Below are positions 27,689 through 37,653 of a stretch of 64,000 nt of DNA, one piece after another. The position numbers and the translations under genes were made by a program. The stretch comes from Trichomonas vaginalis G3 (Eukaryota; Parabasalia; Trichomonadida; Trichomonadidae). A model generated the notes under the pieces. The model worked only from the letters and a program-made list of their open reading frames with translations. It did not search any database and had not been told where the DNA came from. Positions within the stretch are counted from its first letter, which is position 1. The number at the start of each line of letters is the position of its first letter. The DNA is taken from assembly GCF_026262505.1 (NCBI RefSeq), contig NC_067206.1, forward strand, positions 6,600,879 through 6,664,878, read 5' to 3'.

Positions 27689-28924
27689 TTACTCAGAAAA
27701 ATTTTTCTTTGTATATACGCCGTTCTGAACATCTAAAAGATTTTTGACATTTGCCAAGAATGTACGTTTAGACGCTGCCATATAACCATATTCTTGACAA
27801 TACTGTTTATATGAATCGTACAATGACCTTTCATCTAATGACACAAAGTCAGTTTCATCTATGAACAGTTCATATACACTCTTGTTTGCTTCTAACAATG
27901 TTTGTCTCTCTTCTGTATGTGGAATTTGTCTTGGATTGAACTTAGAAATATCTAATGTCATGAAATATGAGAACAAGTGGTTGTAAAAGTCAGATATCAA
28001 AGTTTCTGCTAAGTCGTCAAAATATTCTGTATCTTGCATATGAGAATCTGACGTTCTGACAACTACATATCTTCTGTCAGAACTTTCTAACTTCATCGGA
28101 ACAGCATTGTTTGAAACCATAATGAAGTTTGCAACATTTTCACAAACTCTTTGGTCTTTATACTTTCTTTCAACAACTCCAACTTTGTCTGTTATAAGAC
28201 TCTTCAAAGCATCTGAGTTTAAAACTTTTGTTGTATCTATACTTTGAAGTTCATTGCAAACTATAAGTTTCATATTCTCTATTGAGGAGTTAAACTTGCC
28301 ACAGATGTTTTCTAAGTTTGTCATATTCGGATTCGAATAGCCCTCTAACAGTTTGCATAAGATATCTGTAAAGAAAGTATTCTTACCTGTTCCTTGTTTT
28401 CCAATTATAATGAGAGCAGTTTCATTTTTAGCACTTGGATGTTGTAAGATGTTTGCAAACCAACATAAGATATACTCATAGACTCTTTCGTTTCCATTGC
28501 ATATAATTTCTTTGACATGGTCTAACCAAGCTTCTATAATATTTTCTTTCCATTCTACTTGTTCGTATTTATATCCAGTGAAGATAGAATAGAAGTTTGG
28601 AGAAGGTGTATAGAACTTTATACCTCGAACTGAAAAATCTTCTAACTTTGACAATAAGATATCCCAAGCATCTAACATCTTCATGCCAACTTGTACGACT
28701 TTTATTTTCTTAAGTTTCTGTCTACATTCTTGTTCTGAAACTATTGTTGCTCTTGGTTTGTTAAAGACAACATCCCATTCTTTCATAACATAACATTCTG
28801 GGGCAGAGTCAACATAAATGACTAAACGTTTCAAATTCTCGACTGCTTTGTTATAGTCTCGAAATGGACACATATTTCTGAATGCTTGGAAGTCATAAAA
28901 ATCTGAAACATCTATTCTGTACAT
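27689..28924 (-). CDS. Superfamily 3 helicase (D5-like primase-helicase C-terminal part)
   Basis: 411 residues. Walker A GKQGTGKN is at about 175-182, Walker B-like LIVCNEL at about 220-226, and the SF3 motif C-like strand NFIMVSNN near 268-275 with a following SSDRRYVVV arginine segment. The C-terminus is a winged-helix-like domain. This matches the DUF5906/D5-type helicases that unwind viral and plasmid origins. Classic Polintons rely on a protein-primed polymerase; SF3 helicases are better known in virophages and polinton-like viruses, so its presence is notable. The ATG is preceded by T-rich TTTATTTTTATAAAA, the same leader as in front of the Mav2 polymerase. The reading is uninterrupted. 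Confidence 0.92.
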   Translation of the reverse strand: MYRIDVSDFYDFQAFRNMCPFRDYNKAVENLKRLVIYVDSAPECYVMKEWDVVFNKPRATIVSEQECRQKLKKIKVVQVGMKMLDAWDILLSKLEDFSVRGIKFYTPSPNFYSIFTGYKYEQVEWKENIIEAWLDHVKEIICNGNERVYEYILCWFANILQHPSAKNETALIIIGKQGTGKNTFFTDILCKLLEGYSNPNMTNLENICGKFNSSIENMKLIVCNELQSIDTTKVLNSDALKSLITDKVGVVERKYKDQRVCENVANFIMVSNNAVPMKLESSDRRYVVVRTSDSHMQDTEYFDDLAETLISDFYNHLFSYFMTLDISKFNPRQIPHTEERQTLLEANKSVYELFIDETDFVSLDERSLYDSYKQYCQEYGYMAASKRTFLANVKNLLDVQNGVYTKKNFSE

Positions 28925-28952
28925 TTTTATAAAAATAAAAAAAATATTTTTT

Positions 28953-29750
28953 TTATTCTTGACTTTGTTGTTCCATTTGTTGCATTTGTTGTTCTTGAGC
29001 TATTTGTTGTTGAAGTTGTTCTTGTAGTACAATACTTTCACCTGTTGCATCTTCCAATTCGAAACTTTCTGCCGTCATTGACAAATACATAGGACATAAA
29101 AGTTTTACAGGAACAAAGTTTGCGTCAACTAAGGTTAAGTTTATGTTTGCTAAAGTGTTTGAGTTTACTAAAGCTGAAAACTCTGCATTCGAATGAACAA
29201 TAGGCAAACCAGCAGAGAAAGTGTTGTTTATACGCATAAGTATCTTTTGGTCATAATAGTTTCTGTCGACATTCGAATAACACTTTGAACCTAAGTTTGA
29301 AACAATATATAAAATAGGTGTACTTAAAGTCAATGGAACAGACATTCCTTGTATGACACCTTTTCCTGTTATAGGAAACTGTTGGTAGTAAAAACCAGAT
29401 ATAAGTTTTGTATTATAGCTCATATTGTTTATAGTAAACTCAGTCGGACATCCAAACATAATGAAACCTGCTCTAGTTGCAGCACATGTTACATCCGTCC
29501 TTAAAGTATTAAATAAGTCAACAAAACCTGTTGGTGGTATATCTGAGTAAGTATCTTCAAAGAAGTATTTTTTACCATTCACAACAACAAAGTCTTCTGG
29601 TGTCAAAAGAGCAAAACAGGCTTTAGTCGTCATCGTGTTTAAGGTCAGTTTACAATATCGTCCTTGAGGACTTTGTAAGTTTGTTGTTATAGAATTATAT
29701 GACTCAGGGTTTTTAGTCGTAATAGTATAAACCACTATGTCTTCTGCCAT
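28953..29750 (-). CDS. Putative minor capsid (penton-like) protein
   Basis: 265 residues, strongly beta-rich over the first ~235 residues with short strands and loops, then an acidic stretch and a Gln-rich tail. A single jelly-roll of this size beside the major capsid gene fits the Polinton/virophage minor capsid (penton) protein. The assignment rests on context, length and strand pattern, not on a recognised motif. Its ATG follows the stop of the 193-residue gene after five bases, suggesting co-expression. The reading is uninterrupted. Confidence 0.65.
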   Translation of the reverse strand: MAEDIVVYTITTKNPESYNSITTNLQSPQGRYCKLTLNTMTTKACFALLTPEDFVVVNGKKYFFEDTYSDIPPTGFVDLFNTLRTDVTCAATRAGFIMFGCPTEFTINNMSYNTKLISGFYYQQFPITGKGVIQGMSVPLTLSTPILYIVSNLGSKCYSNVDRNYYDQKILMRINNTFSAGLPIVHSNAEFSALVNSNTLANINLTLVDANFVPVKLLCPMYLSMTAESFELEDATGESIVLQEQLQQQIAQEQQMQQMEQQSQE

Positions 29751-29754
29751 TTAC

Positions 29755-30337
29755 TTAGCAAATAAATTTTAATGAAATGTTGTGGTCGTCAAATATTTTT
29801 ATGACGTCTGGGAAACTATACTTTAAGTTCAACGTTTCACCTCCTTTCATAACGTATATCTTGTCAATGACATTATATGAAACACCACAGCAAGCAATGT
29901 CGGTTCTATTTCTTTGATGTTTATATCGTCTGCCTCTGTCAAAAGTTTCAATAGTTCTTTCAAAACTTCATGAGGTGCAATGACATATGAGTTCACTTTT
30001 ACAGGGTTGTGTTCGACCAAGTTTAACATTATACCCAAAGCCTGACAAATCTTCTCCTGAGTTTTAAGTTTGTCTTTAAGTTGTTGGTAGTCGTTTCGAA
30101 TATCTGCAACAGAACTTAAGTCTCTGCTAACTTCAGGATATGTTGGTTGTTCTTTTACAGGAACTATTGTTATACCATCTTCGTCTTCGTATGGTTTCCC
30201 CACTTCAACATCTCTTTCTTTGACATTGACAACAACACTTTGACTGTTTGTTTGAGTTGGTGAATTTAACTTCACATCTGCCATCGCCATTAAACCTTTT
30301 GAAACACTTATGCTTCTATTTTTTCGGAAATGACATT
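29755..30337 (-). pseudogene. Mav1 copy of the 193-residue Maverick protein, broken
   Basis: Counterpart of 59822-60403, between the minor capsid gene and the divergent 139-residue plus-strand gene. About two breaks. Confidence 0.65.
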
Positions 30338-30354
30338 TTACTTAGAATAAAAAG

Positions 30355-30774
30355 ATGGACGTATTTGAGTATCTCTTCGAATTGAAGCAAAACAAAGTTT
30401 ACACACACAAACAATACAAGTTCATTGACAGAATAGTTCTTTATACAAACAATGGAAAATGTTATAGAATAGCAGTCTTTGCTGAACCAAAATATTTTCA
30501 TAAAGCAAAGAAAGTTGGTATAACCGAGATGGTGAAAGTTCTTGACGTTGACAAAAATATAACAACAAAACTTACAGATATTTCTAAAGGTAAGTTTATA
30601 ATACAATATTATATCAAAACTGGCGTACTGTCAATATTTGACGGAGAGAAGTCAGTTCAAGAACAACTTACTGACCTGCTGCCAAAATCTGCTCGATGGA
30701 AGCTGTCGTTATGCCAATCTGAGGAGCCCCAGCAGGTTTCATCGAACGAATCTTCAAAAGAGCATCTTCCGTGA
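30355..30774 (+). CDS. Maverick protein, 139 residues, unknown (plus strand)
   Basis: A compact alpha/beta protein (MDVFEYLFELKQNKVYTHKQ start; KGKFIIQYYIKTGVLSIFDG near 85) with a Ser/Glu-rich end. No family is recognised. It lies head-to-head with the 193-residue gene, about 18 bp apart, and its last ~107 bp overlap the 3' end of the major capsid gene on the other strand. It is nearly unchanged in Mav2 (60422-60841), which suggests constraint or recent copying. Confidence 0.7.
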   Translation: MDVFEYLFELKQNKVYTHKQYKFIDRIVLYTNNGKCYRIAVFAEPKYFHKAKKVGITEMVKVLDVDKNITTKLTDISKGKFIIQYYIKTGVLSIFDGEKSVQEQLTDLLPKSARWKLSLCQSEEPQQVSSNESSKEHLP

Positions 30775-32273
30775 AAAGTGCTATTGGTTTTGTAAACTTC
30801 TTTGCTCTCAATTCATCTGGACCGTCTCTGTCACCAGTATATTGTATTTGTACAGTACCAACAGTTGAAATACCACCCATAAAGTCTTCTGAGTCAGCAA
30901 ATGGAATGCCAAGCCAAAAGTTTGAACGGTCTCCATTTGTATATTGAGTTTTTTGAGCTCCTGTATGGGTCCATACTTTCACATATGGCATAATAGAACT
31001 TTGCATTTCAGGGTTAATGGTTGTTGTGAAGTTGTTGTTAAAGTTCATAGCATCTAATGTCAAGTTGTATGACCTCATATCCTCAACTGTAGAATATTCT
31101 TCTCTTGGATAGTATTTGCCATCTATGTTTATATGATATTTAATACCAGGGTTGTAGAAGCAAGAATAGTCATTTATAGTTCGTCTGAACAGTACAAACA
31201 TAGTATCTGCATGTTTCATTGCAGTTGTTAAGGCAATATCTGTTCTTGCACCTGGGTCAGCACTTTGGTTTCCAACTTCACCTGCAAAGTCTTTGACAGA
31301 TATTTGGTGTATAGGGAACATAAGTGGAAACTGCAATATATTTGGCAGCTAAAGCATTTGAAATATCTGGTCCAACATATAGACTGCAAGTCTGCTTTCT
31401 ATTCTCTTGCATTCAAACTTTTCGCATGTGAACTTAACTGGGTCCCAAGCAGTTCCAGCAGCATTGAAATAATAGTTTACATCAGTGTTGAGGTTTGAGA
31501 AACCAAAGTCTAAGTCAACTTTGTCTTTGCAAAAGTCGGCGAATGACATTTTATTTGTTCCCACTACTTCTGTAAGAGTGAATGGGTCTTGTGTGTTGGT
31601 GCAATGACTAAGTTATTTTTGCTTGGAGTAAGTTCGATAGAAATTTTTCCTGCCCAGTTTGGCAAGTATCTTAAAAACCTGAAGATGAGGAAAGATGACA
31701 AAGGAACTCTAAGTTTCAATTTTACTTTGGTTACTGCTGCTGCAGTTTGTCCAGAAAGGTCAACATAAACTCCTGGAACGTTAGGGTCAAGTCTTCTTAT
31801 TTTCTCAATATTTGCATACTGGTCTGTTTGTTCTCTAGCTTGTGGTTGTGAGTTTCTCAAAGCGAACCATTCATAGTTTGCCCATGTTACTGTTTGAACT
31901 AAGTCAGAGTTAGAATATATCTTATATCCCATGAAAACTTCTGGAGCATATTGGTATCCGACATAGAAAATTCCATTGCAACCTTTCTTGTCAGACAACT
32001 TGGCAGAAGGTTTATTTCAATGTTTGTTCCACGTATAAGAATGAGTTGTCAATAGAAAATAATATGAAACCTGTCGCAAGCAATATCTACTGTTGTTGAA
32101 GAACCTTCTCCAAACTCACCTACGTTTCCATAAGAAACAGCAGTTGTATATTCGTAAGTTCCAGGAACTATTTCTGACCTTCTAATGGCATTGTCGCATT
32201 CGTTATACCATTCGGAAACATTTCCGTTCATGGCATCCAAAACTGTTGGCGTTATATTCTGAGCGGCGTACAT
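30668..32273 (-). pseudogene. Mav1 major capsid protein, broken
   Basis: Counterpart of the better preserved copy at 60735-62341. Broken, about three breaks. The start Met (MYAAQN) is at 32273. Confidence 0.8.
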
Positions 32274-32362
32274 TTCATATGGGTAAAAATTAGAATAGTT
32301 GGATTTATATATCATAATAGAACCCACTCGGACCAAGCTTTACTTTCTTCCTGACTGAGTTT

Positions 32363-35300
32363 TTAACTCTTCTTTTTTCCTTCATTGCCACTACTTTCAC
32401 TAGATGAAGTTACTTCTTCACTACTTTCACTTTGTTCTACTCTTCTCTTCTTCTTTGGTAACTTGCCCTCTGCTTCAAGTTGTTGCATCTTTGCCTCATG
32501 TTCACCTAGTATGTTGTAAATTTCCCATGTCCTTTTTGCCTTTGGGCTCTGGTCGCCCATCTCAGGTAACCTATATCCTAGAAAGAGTTTGTCATAGTTT
32601 GTATTTGAGTCTTCGCGTATTGTTTGCATGACTCTTTCCTGAGTTTCCGGTTCAAGCTCTTCAAACAGTGCCTGTCCATATGGAATATGCTCGTTTCCAA
32701 ATATATGTTTTTGTAGCCATTCTGGTTTTCTTTCCATGTTACCAATTATATCTTTTGTGAATGGGAAAGCTTTTACCCAATGTTTCAGTCTTGGGTCGTT
32801 TATTTCTGTAGTTGGTTTTATTTTGTCAAGGAACATGTTTTTCAATACTAACATTTCATTGGTACTGTCCATTTGAGTTTTCTTAAATATTCATCCCTTC
32901 TCATTTCATTGTCTGCAAAGTAAGTTTTTATGACATTTTGTAAACTTTCGTTTGCAAGGTCATGTACAATAGGTTCTCTTCCTTCGCCCTCCCTAACTTT
33001 CTTTCTAAACTCTTCACCAAATATACCATCTCTATGGTTCTGTGTAGTTCTTTGAGATAAATGTTTTAGAACGTCAGGTGTTATATTTCCATCAGCCATG
33101 TTCATTTCATACTGGTCCAAAATATCTGCATGTTTCATATCTTTCAATGGCATTAAAGCCGCGCTGAAAATACCAGCTATATCTGGTTCACCATTGACTT
33201 CCATTGCGTCTACAACTTCTTGGAATTGTGGTTGTAAGTTTATGAACCACCTATCCGGATTAGCTTTATGACCCCATCTCATTGTAGTTCCATCGTCTGC
33301 AGAAACAAAAGTAGGTTTGTTTCCATCTTGGTTAGGTTCTGAATGAACTTTAAACAATGTTTCATTTCTATATGTTTTCTTGAAATTTAACCTTTTATTT
33401 TCACCGAGTTCATCCGAAGATTGAACGTTAAATGCTCGTAAGTAAAAAGGGTTGTTGTATTTGTGTACATTTTCTTTCAGTACTTCCATTCTATGCTGAA
33501 TATTTTCATCTGGTGTTGGAGTCTTTTGTATGTCGGCAAACATTTTTCGATATTCTTCTACTATGTCAGCCGAATTTTTTTTAGACTCTTGGAAATATTC
33601 CATATTCTCCGCATACTCTTGTTGAGGGTCAAGATTTTTCGGCTGTTCCAAATCTTCATCTAGTTCTGTGAAGTTAGTTTCCAAAGGAGTGACTTGTTCG
33701 TTTCCTTCAGGCTCTTCTAGCTGTTGTTGCTGAACTATTTCTTCCATGTCTGGTTGTATCTGAACTAGTTCTTCCTGTGGAGTTTCTTGTACCTCATCTG
33801 CTGGCATTTCATATATTCCGAGACCGTTTTCAACAATTTCCCTATCTACGTCATCCGCATTCATAAGCTTTTGTTCTTTCGTTCCGTCTCTATTTTTTAC
33901 GCGTTTCATGACGAAAGTTGAATTGTCATTTAGCTCTGACATCAAATATCTCGGAGTAAATTCATCCATGTCATTTGGATGATATGCTATTAAATCATAT
34001 CCCTTAGCGAGCTTGTATTTTCCAGGTTTGAGATTATATCCGTTTTGGTGCTGAGCCATAAAGCTAAATAGGTCCGGGTCAGTATTTCCATCCTTGAACT
34101 TTCGAATAGCTTCTTTATATCTGTCACTAAAGTCAATAGTATCTGGGAAACCACACTCTTCTTTAAGCATTTTTAAGAATTCTTGGTTTCCTTGTTCTCT
34201 ACTTCTTTTATGTCCTTGCTCTGTTTGTGGTTGTTGTTGTGCAGGGTTTTGAACTGTTGGTTGTTGTGCAGGGTTTTGAACTGTTGGTTGTTGTGTTGGT
34301 TTTGGTGCATGCCTGTGTCTATGTCCATGTGACGATGTAAATGTGTTAGGTAGTCCTGGTGCAGGTGCTTCTCTTGGAGGGTTTGGTGGTATATAAGTTC
34401 CACCAGCTGGCACATATGTTCCATCTGCAGCGTAATGTCCTACCTGACTTTTCGTTTTTAAGAAAGCATTTACTAGGTCTGTTTTGGTCTGTTGTAACTC
34501 TTTTTCTTGACTTTCCACAACAGTTGCTCTAACGGAGTCATAGGCACTTTGAACTGCCTGTCTCGTTGCTGCATCTGTTATTTTCGTCATATTTTGTGCT
34601 ACTTCTCTTAACTCGTTGTCGAAACCTTCAGACTTCAGTTTCTTTCCAGATGAGAAGTCGTTCACTTGTTTCACCTTACTATGAAGAGCTTCGAAAGCGT
34701 TCTTAAAGTCAGCATTTGTTAAAGTTTCATTTGAACTGTCTTCATCCGCTTGTATTTTTGTCCTTATTGACCCTATGAGTTGGGCTGCTTTAGCGTTGGC
34801 TTGGGCATCTAACCAGTCATTGTTAGCTTTTATATATTCTGCGCTTTTCATTGCCTTTTGCATGGCTGCGTCGTTATTTTTACTTTCTTGTGCTAAGTTT
34901 TCATACTGTACGGTTTGGTTTTGCAACTGTAAAAGTTTTTCTGCCTTTACATTTGCTTCAACTTCTTTTTTATACTCATCGCTATCCATATATGTCTTCA
35001 GGGCTTTTTGTTTTATCTCTTCATCTTTCAGTATTTTATATTGAGTAGTATGGTTTTTCAAATTTATGACATCTTGTTCCATTTTTGCTACTTCTGCTGC
35101 TTTTTCTGACACTTTTTTCGCATATTCCTCTGTACTTAGTTCTTTCAGTTGTTCTTCTTTCTTCTTTTTCTCTACGTTTAACTCATTGAGTTTCTTTGTG
35201 TGTCTGTCATATTCTAGTTTCTTTTCGTTTTCACTTATTTGCTTCTGTATGTCTATTTTGACTTTTTGACATCTGATATTTGATTTTGAGTGAACTCAAA

Positions 35301-35563
35301 TTCATTTGACTTTGAGGGTTATAGGCTGTTCCGTCTGCAGCTCCACCATAGCCTGCCATTTTCGCTAAAAGTGCCGCTCTTAAACCTCCACTCTGTGCAC
35401 CAAAAACTCGGTTTAAAAGCATAGGATTGCTTGACATTTGTTGCAACATAGTGGGGTCATTCAGCATTTGTTGTTGCAACTGTTGTTGTGGTGTCAGTTT
35501 TACTATTGGATGTTTCAATGCTCTCTTCCTCTTACGTATATTCTTACGTAGCTTACGTGGCAT
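32363..35563 (-). pseudogene. Mav1 large coiled-coil structural protein
   Basis: The longest gene of the element. It begins with a very basic segment (MPRKLRKNIRKRKRALKHP) and a Gln-rich stretch, goes on with long charged coiled coils and a Pro/Gln/His-rich linker (34170-34430), then a globular region (about 33400-34150) and a helical end. No family is recognised. A virion core or DNA-organising protein is a fair guess from the basic head and the place upstream of the capsid gene. Two or so breaks. The Mav2 copy runs out of the window. Confidence 0.65.
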
Positions 35564-35638
35564 TTTAAGTGAAGTTAAAAACATTTACGATGAAGAAGTT
35601 TCGACAAAGCATTTACGAAGAAATCATGAAAATTCAAG

Positions 35639-35687
35639 AGGTGAGAAAACAGGTGAGAAAACGGGTGACATCTCACCTCTTCACCTA
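35639..35687. repeat. Palindromic block, GGTGA type (copy 8, reversed)
   Basis: Three GGTGA motifs and two inverted TCACC motifs, followed by TAAATTATATTTTT. It lies in the gene-free DNA between the large coiled-coil gene and the right terminal repeat. Confidence 0.9.
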
Positions 35688-35819
35688 AATTATATTTTTG
35701 GGTCATTTACGCTCATTACGATGAAATCATGACAAAACATTTACGATGAAGAAGTCTTGACAAAACATTTACGAAGAAGTCTTGACAAAACATTTACGAA
35801 GAAATCTTGACAAATTCAA

Positions 35820-35868
35820 GAGGGTAGAAAAGAGGTTAGAAAAGAGGTTATATCTAACCTTCTACCCT
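35820..35868. repeat. Palindromic block, GGTTAGA type (right TIR)
   Basis: Mirror of the block at 12437-12483. TAGAAAAGAGGTTA-type 12-nt units are followed by TAACC and TACCC motifs and then TAAACATTATTTTTG. Confidence 0.9.
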
Positions 35869-35890
35869 AAACATTATTTTTGTCTGATTT

Positions 35891-36040
35891 TACGAAGAAG
35901 TCTTGACAAAACATTTACGAAGAAGTCTTGACAAAACATTTACGAAGAAGTCTTGACAAAACATTTACGAAGAAGTCTTGACAAAACATTTACGAAGAAG
36001 TCTTGACAAAACATTTACGAAGAAGTCTTGACAAAACATG
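35891..36040. repeat. Six tandem copies of a 25-bp repeat
   Basis: Unit TACGAAGAAGTCTTGACAAA plus ACATT, repeated exactly six times. Looser copies occur at 35585-35820, 23040-23155, 20466-20520 and 12400-12520, so the motif is scattered through the non-coding DNA of the element and amplified in the right terminal repeat. Confidence 0.95.
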
Positions 36041-36209
36041 AAAACATATATAATTTGTGAAAAGCTCCTGGAAGACTCCGAATAAAAACTTCATTTATGT
36101 GGGCTAGAAGGCACGAAGTGCCTGGAAGGTCCCCAAGAAAAAAAAAACTTCATTATACTCATTCATCCTCAGGGCTAGAAGGCACGAAGTGCCTGGGAAA
36201 GCCCCACTA

Positions 36210-36246
<37 letters not shown>

Positions 36247-36324
36247 AATGAAGTTTAATGAAACAATAAAGGTTAAATAAATAATAAAAATTTTTATTTT
36301 ATATCAGTATTGAGAAGAAGTAAC

Positions 36325-36710
36325 AGCTGACACTTGGTAGACAACTTCTTTATGTCTAGAAAATTCTATCTTACCTTTTATTTTTTCTCGCTGTGAAACG
36401 TATTCGGTCTTTTTTTTAAAAATTAATTTTTTGTTAGAGATAAGAGCTAAAACTCGGTAAACAACTTCTTTATGTCTAGAAAATTCTATCTTGCCTTTTA
36501 TTTTTTTCTCGCTGTGAAACGTATTCGGTCATTTTTTTAAAAATTAATTTTTTGTTAGAGATAAGAGCTAAAACTCGGTAAACAACTTCTTTATGTCTAG
36601 AAAATTCTATCTTGCCTTTTATTTTTTTCTCGCTGTGAAACGTATTCGGTCATTTTTTTAAAAATTAATTTTTTGTTAGAGATAAGAGCTAAAACTTTGC
36701 AGACAACTCC
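36325..36710. repeat. Tandem array of ~120-bp repeats, right arm
   Basis: About three inverted copies of the unit described at 9820-10746. Confidence 0.93.
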
Positions 36711-37643
36711 CCCATGTCTAGCAAATTTAACATTCATCTCCCATTTTTATATATTTGGTTTAGAATGTTCGAAAATGCGTAATATGGTCATTAATATTAA
36801 TTGAAAAGAACCTTGAATTAATTCAATCTGATCTCACAGAATATTTTAAATTACAAACTTTGTAGTTTGAATAGATAATTAGTATTAAACTCAAATGACT
36901 AGTTTATTTTTGAATAAAAATTATTTGAATTTATTCAATTTTGTGAATTTTCCTTCAAAAATCAAGTTTAAATATCTTATTTGTCATATAATTATAAATA
37001 CAATGAAACATATTCGAAATTGAAAAGAATGACTTTTTCTGTTCTTTCAATCATTCAATTTGAATTTTTGCAATATTGGATTTCTCATTAAATAGCTATT
37101 AAAAACAACAAGCAATTTAACTTACATTCACATTTATTTGTGTTATATTCAATCTTCTCAAAACTTATAATTTTCGGCTATAGCATGATTATATGCTATA
37201 TAATATAATAAACCTATAATAGTATCATTCTTTCAATTATTTGAAGAGAAACCGAAAAAATCTATTTTCGGTCTATAACATTCGTGCATTCGTATCTACT
37301 AACATAAAAACACTTTGGTTAATCATATATACATTATATTTTGATTATTTTTCAGACATCAAATAAAAAAAAACGGTTCTAGTAATGTCAACAGGCAGAT
37401 ATGTGGAGCATTCAATTTCTGATAGAATTCATTGAATTAGACAATAGTTGGTGTCAGATTCATAGAACTCTTGATGTATGAGTCATAGGGTATGGATAAA
37501 CAAAAATATTCGTCCTGCCAAGATTTCTTTCATAATATTTCACGGGTCTGTAATTCAAAATTTTGAGCGATAATTAATTGTATATCTTTTATTTAATAAT
37601 CTCATAGCATTCTACAAATATTGATGAATGAGTAAGAGTACTC
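36711..37643. other. Gene-free copy of the beta-helix upstream DNA
   Basis: Inverted copy of 8875-9819; no gene seen. Confidence 0.6.
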
Positions 37644-37653
37644 TCATAAAAAA

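Larger units (their letters stand above)
12209..36240. mobile_element. Maverick/Polinton element 1 (Mav1), broken fossil
   Basis: A ~24-kb element bounded by a poly(A) tract on the left and a poly(T) tract on the right, with terminal inverted repeats next to them. Family hallmarks present are integrase, FtsK/HerA-type packaging ATPase, major and minor capsid proteins. It also has a Dam-like methyltransferase, an SF3 helicase, a phage-like fibre, and HNH and KilA-N genes. No DNA polymerase is seen. It is nearly identical to Mav2 over both flanks, so it is probably young. It is nevertheless broken, with a few dozen breaks by eye, the left third being worst. It lies between the arms of the large host inverted duplication. 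No target-site duplication could be recognised because of the A-tracts. Confidence 0.93.
35800..36240. repeat. Mav1 right terminal inverted repeat with T-tract
   Basis: Inverted relative to 12209-12560. The outermost unit (GGGCTAGAAGGCACGAAGTG... to GCCCCACTACC and a T-tract) is present twice, at about 36099-36134 and 36171-36240, so this end carries a duplicated terminus. The left end has one. Confidence 0.85.

Noticed and set aside
35891-36040. Six regular 25-bp repeats resembling a CRISPR array
   Set aside because: The units are head-to-tail without unique spacers and lie in a transposon end in eukaryotic DNA.
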